Assembly (NCBI RefSeq): GCF_041052385.1
Contig: NZ_CP163439.1
Location: 7,491,001-7,555,000 of the forward strand
Length of the DNA stretch: 64,000 nt
Direction: 5' to 3'
Source: Streptomyces sp. R28
GTDB lineage: Bacteria > Actinomycetota > Actinomycetes > Streptomycetales > Streptomycetaceae
The position numbers and the translations under genes are program-made. The notes beneath the pieces were generated by a model. The model did not search any database. It saw nothing but the letters and a program-made list of their open reading frames with translations, and was not told the origin of the DNA. Positions 17,272 to 25,800 of the stretch are shown here, piece by piece. Within the stretch, counting starts at the first letter, position 1; each line of letters starts with the position of its first letter.

Positions 17272-17285
17272 CGCCCGAGAGCAAG

Positions 17286-17306
17286 CCCGTCCGGGCGACG
17301 GACGGG
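17286..17306 (+). terminator. Hairpin between pyrH and frr
   Basis: An 8-bp stem (17286-17293 with 17299-17306) with a 5-base loop lies 14 bases after the pyrH stop. It may attenuate transcription into frr; frr still follows within 170 bases. Confidence 0.4.
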
Positions 17307-17440
17307 ACGGACCCTGACCGGGGGATGGACAATGTCCTGCCGGTCGGGAACCGTGCAGGAAGAAGACGCGACGCAGCCGGCCGCCGCCCCCACGCAGGAA
17401 CCGCAGCCGGGCCTTTACTCAAGACACGCAGGAGCAAGTG

Positions 17441-17998
17441 GTGATCGAAGAGACCCTCCTCGAGGCCGAGGAGAAGATGGAGAAGGCCGTCGTGGTCGCC
17501 AAGGAGGACTTCGCCGCGATTCGCACCGGTCGTGCGCACCCGGCGATGTTCAACAAGATCGTGGCCGACTACTACGGTGCGCCGACGCCGATCAACCAGC
17601 TGGCTTCGTTCTCCGTGCCGGAGCCGCGCATGGCGGTAGTGACCCCGTTCGACAAGACGGCCCTGCGCAACATCGAGCAGGCGATCCGTGACTCCGACCT
17701 CGGCGTCAACCCGAGCAACGACGGCAACATCATCCGAGTGGTGTTCCCCGAGCTCACCGAGGAGCGCCGCCGCGACTACATCAAGGTCGCCAAGGGCAAG
17801 GCCGAGGACGCGCGCGTGTCCATCCGCTCCGTGCGCCGCAAGGCGAAGGACGCCATCGACAAGCTGATCAAGGACGGCGAGGTCGGCGAGGACGAGGGCC
17901 GCCGTGCGGAGAAGGAACTCGACGACTCCACCCACAAGTACGTGGCCCAGGTGGACGAGCTCCTGAAGCACAAGGAAGCGGAGCTGCTCGAGGTCTGA
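17441..17998 (+). CDS. frr: Ribosome recycling factor
   Basis: RRF splits post-termination ribosomes with EF-G. Two GTG codons stand in tandem at 17438 and 17441; the second gives the family length of 185 residues and lies 7 bases after a GGAG site. Conserved blocks are FAAIRTGRAHPAMF, INQLASFSVPEPRMAVVTPFD and RVVFPELTEERRRDYIKVAK. The stop shares a base with the cdsA start (TGATG), so the two genes are translationally coupled. Confidence 0.97.
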   Translation: MIEETLLEAEEKMEKAVVVAKEDFAAIRTGRAHPAMFNKIVADYYGAPTPINQLASFSVPEPRMAVVTPFDKTALRNIEQAIRDSDLGVNPSNDGNIIRVVFPELTEERRRDYIKVAKGKAEDARVSIRSVRRKAKDAIDKLIKDGEVGEDEGRRAEKELDDSTHKYVAQVDELLKHKEAELLEV

Positions 17999-19155
17999 TG
18001 AACGACTCTTCCTGGGGGGCACCGCCACAAGCCGGGCAAGCCGGGTACTGGGGGGCCGCCGAGCGTGGACCTGTCCAGGGGGCTGCCCCGGCGGGTCCCG
18101 CGTACGATGCGCCTGAGGCGCAGCAGACTCGCCCCATGCCCATCGTGCCCGACGTACCCGCGTATGGCGGAGACCAGGATGACGACCGGGGGGCCGCTCG
18201 GCTGAGCGGCCCCTTGTTCAGCGACCGGCCGCCCCAGACACGGCCTTACGACACGCCGCAGGCGCGGCCCTCCGAGGCGGCGCCGCAGAATCCGGAGCCC
18301 ATGCCCGACGCCCCGCATCCGGCGCCCCAGCCGCAGAAGAAGAGCGCGGGGCGCGATTTGGGCGCGGCCATAGGGGTCGGTATCGGGCTCGGTGTGGTGA
18401 TCATCGCGTCGCTGTTCGTCGTCAAGGCCGTGTTCGTCGGCGTTGTCGCGGTCGCCGTCGTCGTCGGCCTGTGGGAGCTGACCAAGCGGCTCGACGAGCG
18501 CAAGGGCATCAAGGCCCCGCTGGTCCCGCTCGCGCTCGGCGGAGCGGCCATGGTCGTCGCCGGGTACGTCCGGGGCGCCGAGGGTGCCTGGGTGTCGATG
18601 GCGCTGACCGCGCTGGCCGTACTGGTCTGGCGGATGACGGAGCCACCGGAGGGCTACCTCAAGGACGTCACCGCGGGCGTCTTCGCGGCGTTCTACGTGC
18701 CGTTCCTGGCGACGTTCGTCGCGATGATGCTGACCGCCGAGGACGGGGCGTTCCGCGTTCTGACGTTTCTGCTCCTGACGGTCGTCAGCGACACCGGCGC
18801 GTACGCCGTCGGCTGGCGCTTCGGCAAGCACAAGCTCGCCCCGCGCATCAGCCCCGGCAAGACCCGCGAGGGCCTGCTCGGTGCCGTGAGCTTCGCGATG
18901 GTGGCGGGCGCGCTGTGCATGGAGTTCCTGATCGACGACGGCGCCTGGTGGCAGGGCCTGCTCCTGGGCCTCGCGGTCGCGGCCAGCGCCACGCTCGGCG
19001 ACCTCGGCGAGTCGATGATCAAGCGGGACCTGGGCATCAAGGACATGGGCACCCTGCTGCCGGGGCACGGCGGCATCATGGACCGGCTGGACTCGTTGCT
19101 GCCCACGGCGCCGGTGGTGTGGTTGCTGCTGGTGCTCTTCGTGGGGTCGGGCTGA
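17998..19155 (+). CDS. cdsA: Phosphatidate cytidylyltransferase
   Basis: CdsA makes CDP-diacylglycerol from phosphatidic acid and CTP, the precursor of the major phospholipids. It has 385 residues; the first 115 are a Pro/Gln/Ala-rich cytoplasmic extension not found in E. coli. About eight membrane helices follow from residue 120. The family signature is present near the end: S-x3-KR-x4-KD, then PGHGGIMDRLDS. It is coupled to frr by a one-base overlap and ends at a strong terminator. Confidence 0.95.
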   Translation: MNDSSWGAPPQAGQAGYWGAAERGPVQGAAPAGPAYDAPEAQQTRPMPIVPDVPAYGGDQDDDRGAARLSGPLFSDRPPQTRPYDTPQARPSEAAPQNPEPMPDAPHPAPQPQKKSAGRDLGAAIGVGIGLGVVIIASLFVVKAVFVGVVAVAVVVGLWELTKRLDERKGIKAPLVPLALGGAAMVVAGYVRGAEGAWVSMALTALAVLVWRMTEPPEGYLKDVTAGVFAAFYVPFLATFVAMMLTAEDGAFRVLTFLLLTVVSDTGAYAVGWRFGKHKLAPRISPGKTREGLLGAVSFAMVAGALCMEFLIDDGAWWQGLLLGLAVAASATLGDLGESMIKRDLGIKDMGTLLPGHGGIMDRLDSLLPTAPVVWLLLVLFVGSG

Positions 19156-19191
19156 CCGGTCCTGAGCACCGCTGACGGTCGTAAGCACGTG

Positions 19192-19222
19192 GGAGCCCCC
19201 GCTCGTGGCGAGCGGGGGCTCC
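19192..19222 (+). terminator. Rho-independent-type terminator after cdsA
   Basis: A 14-bp GC-rich perfect stem (19192-19205 with 19209-19222) with a 3-base loop is followed by TTCGTCTT. It ends the pyrH-frr-cdsA transcription unit. Confidence 0.85.
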
Positions 19223-19294
19223 TTCGTCTTCTGCTTGGTTTTCTGCGCGATGGTGTCCCGGCTCGTCTGGTGGGACGATTCCCGTGTACGCCCT

Positions 19295-19353
19295 CCAAGG
19301 CACCTGAAGGTACCGCCAAGGCACCTGAAGGTACCGCCAAGGCACTTCAAAGG
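19295..19353 (+). repeat. 21-bp tandem repeats ahead of the SRPBCC gene
   Basis: Two identical 21-bp units (19295-19315 and 19316-19336) are followed by a third, diverged partial unit to about 19353, nine bases before the next start codon. Each unit contains an imperfect palindrome, GGCACC-TGAA-GGTACC. The 21-bp period equals two helical turns, as expected for stacked operators. The third copy merges with the ribosome binding site (AAAGGGGG). Confidence 0.7.
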
Positions 19354-19361
19354 GGGTCAAC

Positions 19362-19811
19362 ATGACCGCCATCCGAGAAGTCATAGACGTCGACTGCACG
19401 CCGGACGAGGTCTACGCGTATGTCACCGACCCGTCCCACCTGCCGGAATGGCAGCTGAGCGCTGTCTCCGCGGAGCAGCTCGACGAGGGGCCCGTCCACC
19501 CCGGCTCGCGGGTTCGAGTCACTCGTCGCATCGGCAGCCGAGAGATGCCGATGACCGTGGAGTTCACCGAACTCGACCCACCGCACAGCTGGGAACTGCA
19601 CGGGGTCGAGGGTCCCGTCAGGCCACGGGCTCACGGGGAGATCGAGCCGCTCGACGACGGGCGGCGCTCCCGCGTGACGATCGAGCTCGACTTCGAAGGG
19701 CACGGCTTCGGCAAGTTCCTGGTGCCCCTCGTCGTCCGCCCGCAGGTCCGCAAGGAACTGCCGCGCGACGAGCAACTGCTCAAGGACCGGCTGGAGCGCA
19801 CGGCCGACTAG
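19362..19811 (+). CDS. SRPBCC family (polyketide cyclase-like) protein
   Basis: A 149-residue cytoplasmic protein of the START/SRPBCC fold, a helix-grip with a deep hydrophobic pocket for a lipid or small ligand. The start IREVIDVDCTPDEVYAYVTDPSHLPEWQ is the typical first strand, helix and DPxxxPxW loop; the last 25 residues form the long C-terminal helix. No catalytic residue can be named. It stands alone between the cdsA terminator and a convergent lipoprotein gene, with a repeat array at its promoter. Confidence 0.85.
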   Translation: MTAIREVIDVDCTPDEVYAYVTDPSHLPEWQLSAVSAEQLDEGPVHPGSRVRVTRRIGSREMPMTVEFTELDPPHSWELHGVEGPVRPRAHGEIEPLDDGRRSRVTIELDFEGHGFGKFLVPLVVRPQVRKELPRDEQLLKDRLERTAD

Positions 19812-19837
19812 TCCGTCCCGGCCCCTCCCACGGGGCC

Positions 19838-20170
19838 TTACGACATACAGACGTCCCGCAGCTCCTCGGCCGCGGCGTCGATCCTGCTCGAGTCCGGGTC
19901 GGTGTCGCCGTTCAGGACGGCCTTGTTGTAGTCCTCGATCGCCTGGTTCAGGTCGTCGACCGCGTGGCCGACCTTGTCGTCGTCCGTCGTGACGTCGATC
20001 TCGTCGAGTCGCTCGCCTTTGAGGCTGTCGGCGATCACGTCGGCCTGCTGAAGACAGTCCCCCAGTGACTTGTCGGCGGGGTCGCAGCCGGTGACAAGAC
20101 CGGCGGTGAGTGCGACCGCGGCCAGGGCGGAGGCGAGGGCGGCGGTACGGCGTGGGCGATCGGCGGCCAT
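19838..20170 (-). CDS. Small lipoprotein of unknown function
   Basis: A 110-residue protein from the ATG at 20170, which follows an AAGGAA site. The signal segment RRTAALASALAAVALTAGLVTGC ends in a lipobox (VTGC), so Cys28 should be lipidated and the protein held on the outer face of the membrane. The mature part is acidic and helical (DLNQAIEDYNKAVLNGD), with cysteines near both ends. No known family was recognised. Confidence 0.75.
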   Translation of the reverse strand: MAADRPRRTAALASALAAVALTAGLVTGCDPADKSLGDCLQQADVIADSLKGERLDEIDVTTDDDKVGHAVDDLNQAIEDYNKAVLNGDTDPDSSRIDAAAEELRDVCMS

Positions 20171-20314
20171 GGGACGGTTCCTTCCGGGTGGGCTGCGGTT
20201 GCCGCCAACCATCCCGTCGTACGACCGACCGGCACGAGGGAGTGATCACCCGGGTCCGTGGTGGAGCGGGCTACACCAGTGGATCCGGGGCAACGGCCAC
20301 ACGGGACATGCTGA

Positions 20315-20542
20315 TCACTCGAACGGCGACAGGCCCTTGCCCTCCAGGTGAGCGAGGAGCGAGTCAAGGCATGCGTCCGCCGTGGCCAGGTCAGTGCGGA
20401 AGAACGAGTCCTCGCCGAGCTGCCCACCGCTGACGATGACCATCCATGCCGCCCTGCGCTCAGCCATGCGGTCACCGTCGACCTTGATGACGGTCGTGAC
20501 TCCGCGCTCGGCCAGCCACTCCATCAGTTCGGTCATGTCCAC
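20315..20542 (-). CDS. Small conserved protein of unknown function
   Basis: About 75 residues. The GTG at 20542 is seven bases after GGAGG; the ATG at 20536 (MTELMEWLAERGVTTVIKVDGDRM) is the alternative. A compact alpha/beta pattern with ERRAAWMVIVSGG and FFRTDLATADACLDSLLAHL is visible, with no signal or membrane segment. It lies divergent from rlmN. Its regular codon use and good ribosome binding site support a real gene, but no function can be assigned. Confidence 0.6.
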   Translation of the reverse strand: MDMTELMEWLAERGVTTVIKVDGDRMAERRAAWMVIVSGGQLGEDSFFRTDLATADACLDSLLAHLEGKGLSPFE

Positions 20543-20657
20543 TCGCACTCCTCCGGAGAGATCATCCCACCTCCAGGGCAGGGGTGACGGCCCCCACCCC
20601 GCTCTGGCCCCACTCTGGCCTGGGGAGCCGGAGTTGATCTGCCACACTGGAAGGGTT

Positions 20658-21764
20658 ATGCCTGCACCCGGAGAACTCACTTTCGTCGCCCCGCGCGGAG
20701 CCAAGAAGCCGCCGCGGCATCTTGCCGATCTCACGCCCGGTGAGCGCAAGGACGCCGTCGCTGCGATCGGCGAGAAGCCGTTTCGTGCCAAGCAGCTCTC
20801 GCAGCACTACTTCGCGCGGTACGCGCATGACCCGGAGCAGTGGACCGACATCCCTGCCGGGTCGCGCGCCAAGCTGCGGGAGGAGCTGTTTCCCGAGCTG
20901 ATGACCGTCGTACGGCATCTGTCGACCGACCAGGGCGACACGCGCAAGACGCTGTGGCGGCTGTTCGACGGGACGCTCGTCGAGTCGGTGCTGATGCGGT
21001 ACCCGGACCGGGTGACCATGTGCATCAGCTCGCAGGCGGGGTGCGGGATGAACTGCCCGTTCTGTGCGACCGGGCAGGCGGGGCTGGACCGGAATCTGTC
21101 CACCGCCGAGATCGTGCATCAGATCGTGGACGGGATGCGGGCGCTGCGCGATGGGGAAGTGCCTGGGGGGCCTGCTCGGCTTTCCAACATCGTCTTCATG
21201 GGGATGGGGGAGCCGCTCGCCAACTACAACCGGGTCGTGGGGGCCATCCGGCGGCTCACCGACCCCGAGCCCGACGGGATGGGGCTGTCCCAGCGTGGGA
21301 TCACCGTCTCGACGGTCGGGCTCGTCCCGGCCATCCACCGGTTCGCCGACGAGGGCTTCAAGTGCCGGCTGGCCATCTCGCTGCACGCGCCCGACGACGA
21401 GCTGCGCGACACCCTCGTCCCCGTGAACACGCGGTGGAAGGTGCGCGAGGTGCTCGACGCCGGGTTCGAGTACGTCCAGAAGTCGGGCCGTCGGCTGTCC
21501 ATCGAGTACGCCCTCATCCGGGACATCAACGACCAGGCCTGGCGTGGTGACCGGCTCGGGCGGCTGCTCAAGGGCAAGCCGGTGCATGTGAACCTGATTC
21601 CGCTCAACCCGACGCCTGGCTCGAAGTGGACCGCTTCGCGGCCCGAGGACGAGAAGGCGTTCGTCGAAGCCATCGCCGCCCATGGTGTGCCGGTGACCAT
21701 TCGGGACACCCGTGGTCAGGAGATCGACGGGGCGTGTGGGCAGCTCGCGGCGACAGAGCGGTAG
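20658..21764 (+). CDS. rlmN: Dual-specificity 23S rRNA/tRNA adenine C2 methyltransferase RlmN
   Basis: A radical-SAM enzyme that methylates A2503 of 23S rRNA and A37 of some tRNAs at C2. The ATG at 20658 gives 368 residues. The iron-sulfur cluster cysteines are C129, C133 and C136 in CGMNCPFC; the conserved C-terminal cysteine is near C360 (GACGQL). FMGMGEPLANY and LAISLHAPDD are further family blocks. The window shows no Cfr-type resistance features. It ends just before the thiamine riboswitch. Confidence 0.95.
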   Translation: MPAPGELTFVAPRGAKKPPRHLADLTPGERKDAVAAIGEKPFRAKQLSQHYFARYAHDPEQWTDIPAGSRAKLREELFPELMTVVRHLSTDQGDTRKTLWRLFDGTLVESVLMRYPDRVTMCISSQAGCGMNCPFCATGQAGLDRNLSTAEIVHQIVDGMRALRDGEVPGGPARLSNIVFMGMGEPLANYNRVVGAIRRLTDPEPDGMGLSQRGITVSTVGLVPAIHRFADEGFKCRLAISLHAPDDELRDTLVPVNTRWKVREVLDAGFEYVQKSGRRLSIEYALIRDINDQAWRGDRLGRLLKGKPVHVNLIPLNPTPGSKWTASRPEDEKAFVEAIAAHGVPVTIRDTRGQEIDGACGQLAATER

Positions 21765-21795
21765 TCTGACCGCCGTAAGTACATCTTCATATTCC

Positions 21796-21884
21796 GACAG
21801 GGGAGCGCCACAGCGCTGAGAGTGCGGCACCGGCCGCAGACCCTCCGAACCTGGCCCAGGTCATTCTGGGTAGGGAGATCGGTC
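21796..21884 (+). ncRNA. TPP riboswitch (THI element)
   Basis: The leader of thiBPQ carries the conserved thiamine pyrophosphate aptamer: GGGGAGC (about 21800), CTGAGAG (21816-21822), GACCC (21839-21843), GAACCTG (21847-21853) and GGGTAGGGAGA (21868-21878), in the right order and spacing. TPP binding is expected to shut off the thiamine transporter. Two downstream hairpins are the likely expression platform. Confidence 0.95.
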
Positions 21885-21901
21885 ATCACTCGAGCTGTTG
21901 C

Positions 21902-21966
21902 GCCCTGCCCGGAGACTTCCAGAGGTTCCGGGCAGGGCCGCGTCTCTTCCTGGTCAACCCAGGAGG
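21902..21966 (+). promoter_or_regulatory. Riboswitch expression platform: terminator-like hairpin and SD-sequestering hairpin
   Basis: An 11-bp perfect stem (21902-21912 with 21928-21938) is followed by a second hairpin in which TCCTGG (21948-21953) pairs with CCAGGA (21959-21964), covering the AGGAGG ribosome binding site (21961-21966) of thiB. This supports control of translation, with possible termination at the first stem. The switching partner in the aptamer was not identified. Confidence 0.65.
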
Positions 21967-21972
21967 AATTCA

Positions 21973-23070
21973 GTGAGCATCACCAAGAAGGCCACGGTTT
22001 TCGCCGTCGGGTTCGGACTCGTCGCGCTGCCCGCGTTGGCCGCGTGCGGGTCGTCCGACAGCGACGGCGGCAGCGGCAGCGGCGGCGGTTCCAAGACCGT
22101 CACGCTCGTCAGCCACAACTCGTGGGCCGTCTCCAAGCCCGTCCTCGCCGCCTTCGAGAAGCAGTCCGGCTACAAGGTCAAGGTCCTGGAGGACGGCGAC
22201 GCCGGGCAGGCCGTCAACAAGGCGATCCTGACCAAGGACAACCCGCAGGGCGACGTCTTCTTCGGCGTCGACAACACCCTGCTGTCGCGGGCGCTCGACA
22301 ACGAGCTGTTCCAGTCGTACGAGGCCAAGGGCTCCGACCGGATCCTCGATGAGTACCGGGTCGACCAGGACAAGCACCGGGTCACGCCCATCGACACCGG
22401 CGACATCTGCGTCAACTACGACAAGGCGTACTTCAGCGAGCACAAGCTGACCCCGCCCACCTCCTTCGACGACCTGATCAAGCCCGCGTACAAGAACCTC
22501 CTCGTCACCGAGAACGCCTCCACCTCCTCGCCCGGCCTCGGGTTCCTGCTCGGCACCGCCGCCAAGTACGGCGACGACGGCTGGGAGGGCTACTGGAAGA
22601 AGCTGAAGGCCAACGGCGTCAAGGTCGTCGACGGCTGGGAGCAGGCCTACAACGAGGAGTTCTCCGGCTCGGCCGGCGGCAAGAAGGCCAAGGCCGAGCG
22701 GCCGCTCGTCGTGTCGTACGCCTCCTCCCCGCCCGCCGAGGTGATCTACGCCGATCCGAAGCCGACGACCGCGCCGACGGGCGTCGCGACGGGCACCTGC
22801 TTCCGCCAGGTCGAGTACGCGGGCCTGCTGAGCAACGCCGAGAACGCCCCGGGCGGCAAGGCGCTGCTCGACTTCCTGCTCACCAAGACGTTCCAGGGCG
22901 ACATGCCGCTCAACATGTTCGTCTACCCGGTGGTGAAGGGCGCCCAGGTGCCGGAGGAGTTCACCGAGTTCGGCCCGCAGGCCAAGGATCCCGAGACCAT
23001 GGATCCGGCGAAGATCGCCGACAACCGTGACGACTGGGTCAAGTCGTGGACCTCGCTCGTACTGAAGTAG
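21973..23070 (+). CDS. thiB: Thiamine ABC transporter substrate-binding lipoprotein
   Basis: The extracellular thiamine receptor of an ABC importer. The GTG at 21973, seven bases after AGGAGG, gives 365 residues. The signal peptide ends in a lipobox LAAC25, so the protein is membrane-tethered. A Gly/Ser linker (27-38) leads into the binding fold: VTLVSHNSWAVSKPVL, DVFFGVDNTLLSRAL, and the TIGDICVNYDK-like loop (here DTGDICVNYDK) typical of ThiB. It follows a TPP riboswitch and is cotranscribed with thiP and thiQ. Confidence 0.93.
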   Translation: MSITKKATVFAVGFGLVALPALAACGSSDSDGGSGSGGGSKTVTLVSHNSWAVSKPVLAAFEKQSGYKVKVLEDGDAGQAVNKAILTKDNPQGDVFFGVDNTLLSRALDNELFQSYEAKGSDRILDEYRVDQDKHRVTPIDTGDICVNYDKAYFSEHKLTPPTSFDDLIKPAYKNLLVTENASTSSPGLGFLLGTAAKYGDDGWEGYWKKLKANGVKVVDGWEQAYNEEFSGSAGGKKAKAERPLVVSYASSPPAEVIYADPKPTTAPTGVATGTCFRQVEYAGLLSNAENAPGGKALLDFLLTKTFQGDMPLNMFVYPVVKGAQVPEEFTEFGPQAKDPETMDPAKIADNRDDWVKSWTSLVLK

Positions 23071-24728
23071 CCGAAGCGGTCCCGCGTAAGGGACGCGCGC
23101 GGAGCGCGGCGGTGCGGCTCGGCCTCGTCGCCGTGCCCGTCGCGTTCTTCGGGCTCTTCTTCGCCTACCCTGTCGCCGCGATCGTCGCGCGCGGGCTGAA
23201 GGTCGACGGGGTATGGCAGTTCGGGCGCCTCACGGACGTGCTGGGGGAGCCCGACATCCGGCACGTCCTGTGGTTCACCACCTGGCAGGCCCTCGCCTCC
23301 ACCGCGCTGACGTTGCTGATCGCACTGCCGGGCGCCTACGTCTTCGCCCGCTTCGACTTCCCCGGCAAGCAGGTCCTGCGAGCCGTGGTGACCGTCCCCT
23401 TCGTGCTGCCGACGGTCGTCGTCGGTACGGCGTTCCTCGCGCTCGTCGGCCGCGGCGGACTGCTCGACGAGCTGTGGGGCGTACGGCTCGACACCACCGT
23501 GTGGGCCATCCTGCTCGCGCACGTCTTCTTCAACTACGCCGTCGTCGTACGGACGGTGGGCGGGCTCTGGTCCCAGCTCGACCCGCGGCAGGAGGAAGCC
23601 GCGCGGATGCTGGGGGCGTCGCCTCTGAAAGCCTGGCGTCAGGTCACCCTCCCCGCCCTGGCGCCCGCCGTGGCCGCCGCCGCGCTCATGGTCTTCCTGT
23701 TCACCTTCACCTCCTTCGGTGTGGTGCAGATCCTCGGCGGCCCGACCTTCTCGACGCTCGAAGTGGAGATCTACCGGCAGACGTCCGAGATCTTCGACCT
23801 GTCCACGGCCGCCGTCCTGACGATCATCCAGTTCCTGGCGGTGGGCGCGATCCTCGCCGTGCACGCCTGGACGGTACGGCGGCGGGAGAGCGCCCTGCGC
23901 CTGGTGGACGCGTCCGTGACCGCGCGGCGGCCACGCGGGGCGGCGCAGTGGGCACTGCTGGCCGGTGTCCTGGCCGTCATCGTCGTACTCCTGCTGCTGC
24001 CGCTGGCCGTGCTGGTGCAGCGGTCCCTGGACGCCCCCGACTTCGGCTACTACCGCGCGCTGACCAGCGCCGACGGTGGGGTCTTCCTGGTGGCGCCGAT
24101 CGAGGCGATCGGCAATTCGCTCCAGTACGCCGTCGTCGCCACCCTCATCGCCGTGCTGATCGGCGCACTGGCCGCGGCAGTGCTGACCCGACGGGACGCG
24201 GGCCGGTTCGTACGGGGCTTCGACGCGTTGTTGATGCTGCCGCTCGGGGTGTCCGCGGTGACGGTCGGGTTCGGGTTCCTGATCGCCCTGGACGAGCCGC
24301 CCTTGGACCTGAGAAGCACCTGGATCCTCGTGCCGCTGGCCCAGGCGCTGGTCGGGGTGCCCTTCGTCGTACGGACCATGCTCCCTGTGCTGCGGGCCGT
24401 GGACCAACGGCTGCGGGAAGCGGCGTCGGTGCTGGGCGCGTCGCCGTGGCGGGTCTGGCGTGAGGTGGATCTGCCGATGGTGCGGCGGGCGTTGCTGATC
24501 GCGGCCGGGTTCGCCTTCGCGGTGTCGCTGGGGGAGTTCGGGGCGACCGTGTTCATCGCGCGGCCCGACAATCCGACGCTGCCGGTGGCCGTGGCGCGGC
24601 TGCTCGGGCGGGCCGGCGAGCTCAACTACGGCCAGGCTATGGCCCTTTCGACAGTACTGATGGTGGTGTGCGCGGTGGCGCTGCTGGTCCTGGAGCGGCT
24701 TCGTACGGATCGGACGGGGGAGTTCTAG
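23046..24728 (+). CDS. thiP: Thiamine ABC transporter permease
   Basis: A 560-residue inner-membrane protein made of two fused permease halves, about 12 helices, as in ThiP. Each half has an EAA loop that docks the ATPase: EEAARMLGASPLKAWRQVTLP in the first and REAASVLGASPWRVWREVDLP in the second. The GTG start at 23046 overlaps thiB by 25 bases; the ribosome binding site is weak, so translation is probably coupled to thiB. The stop abuts the thiQ start. Confidence 0.93.
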   Translation: MDLARTEVAEAVPRKGRARSAAVRLGLVAVPVAFFGLFFAYPVAAIVARGLKVDGVWQFGRLTDVLGEPDIRHVLWFTTWQALASTALTLLIALPGAYVFARFDFPGKQVLRAVVTVPFVLPTVVVGTAFLALVGRGGLLDELWGVRLDTTVWAILLAHVFFNYAVVVRTVGGLWSQLDPRQEEAARMLGASPLKAWRQVTLPALAPAVAAAALMVFLFTFTSFGVVQILGGPTFSTLEVEIYRQTSEIFDLSTAAVLTIIQFLAVGAILAVHAWTVRRRESALRLVDASVTARRPRGAAQWALLAGVLAVIVVLLLLPLAVLVQRSLDAPDFGYYRALTSADGGVFLVAPIEAIGNSLQYAVVATLIAVLIGALAAAVLTRRDAGRFVRGFDALLMLPLGVSAVTVGFGFLIALDEPPLDLRSTWILVPLAQALVGVPFVVRTMLPVLRAVDQRLREAASVLGASPWRVWREVDLPMVRRALLIAAGFAFAVSLGEFGATVFIARPDNPTLPVAVARLLGRAGELNYGQAMALSTVLMVVCAVALLVLERLRTDRTGEF

Positions 24729-25775
24729 ATGGCACAGAGTCCGAAGAGTTCGCGGAGTCTGCTGAGCCTTGGAGGCGCCACCGTACGGTTCGGTGGGCGG
24801 CCCGTGCTGGACGGTGTCGACCTCGATGTCGCCGAGCACGAGATCGTGTGCGTGCTCGGGCCGAGCGGCAGCGGCAAGTCGACGCTGCTGCGGGCGGTGG
24901 CGGGGCTGCAACCGCTCGATGCCGGGCGGGTGTCGCTGGACGGGCGGGACCAGGCCGGGGTGCCCGCCCACAAGCGGGGTGTCGGGCTGATGTTCCAGGA
25001 CCATCAGCTGTTCCCGCAGCGGGATGTCGGGGGCAACGTGGCCTTCGGGGCGCGGATGCACGGCGCCTCGAAGGGCGAACAGGCCGAGCGGGTGGGGGAG
25101 TTGCTCGATCTGGTCGGTCTGCCGGGTGCCGCCCGCCGTGCCGTCGCCTCGCTCTCCGGCGGGGAGCAGCAGCGGGTGGCGCTGGCCCGTGCGCTCGCGC
25201 CCCGGCCGCGGCTGCTGATGCTGGACGAGCCGCTGGGCCAGCTCGACCGTTCGCTGCGGGAGCGGCTCGTGGTCGAACTCCGGGAGCTGTTCGGGCGGTT
25301 GGGCACCACCGTGCTGGCCGTGACGCACGACCAGGGCGAGGCCTTCGCGCTCGCCGACCGGGTCGTGGTGATGCGGGACGGGCGGATCGCCCAGACCGGG
25401 ACGCCGCTGGAGGTGTGGCAGCGTCCGGTGGACGAGTTCGTGGCGCGCTTCCTCGGGTTCGACAACGTCGTCGAGGGCACGGTGGCCGGAGAGGCCGCGG
25501 ACACCCCCTGGGGGAAGCTCCCGGTGGGCGAGGGCGCCGCGCAGGGTACGCGGACGCTGCTCGTACGGCCGGCCGGAGTACGGCTCGTGGCCGCCGACGA
25601 GGGGCTGCGCTGCGTGGTCGCGGCGCGGACGTTCCGGGGCACGCATGTCGCCGTGCACCTCCAGCCGGAGGACGCGCCGCGCCTCGAAGCGGCGTGTGCC
25701 CTGCGGGACGCGCCGGAGGTCGGGGACGAGGTCGGGGTGGAGTTCGACGCGGCGGAAATTGTCCTGCTGGGCTGA
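24729..25775 (+). CDS. thiQ: Thiamine ABC transporter ATP-binding protein
   Basis: The ATPase of the thiamine importer, 348 residues. Walker A is GPSGSGKS (44-51), then the signature LSGGEQQR, Walker B LLMLDEP and the H-loop in AVTHDQGEA. The 110 residues after the ATPase core form an extra C-terminal domain, longer than in E. coli ThiQ (232 residues) and like the regulatory domain of PotA or FbpC proteins. The ATG directly follows the thiP stop. Confidence 0.92.
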   Translation: MAQSPKSSRSLLSLGGATVRFGGRPVLDGVDLDVAEHEIVCVLGPSGSGKSTLLRAVAGLQPLDAGRVSLDGRDQAGVPAHKRGVGLMFQDHQLFPQRDVGGNVAFGARMHGASKGEQAERVGELLDLVGLPGAARRAVASLSGGEQQRVALARALAPRPRLLMLDEPLGQLDRSLRERLVVELRELFGRLGTTVLAVTHDQGEAFALADRVVVMRDGRIAQTGTPLEVWQRPVDEFVARFLGFDNVVEGTVAGEAADTPWGKLPVGEGAAQGTRTLLVRPAGVRLVAADEGLRCVVAARTFRGTHVAVHLQPEDAPRLEAACALRDAPEVGDEVGVEFDAAEIVLLG

Positions 25776-25800
25776 TCGCCCGGCACATAGGGTGCGGGGC

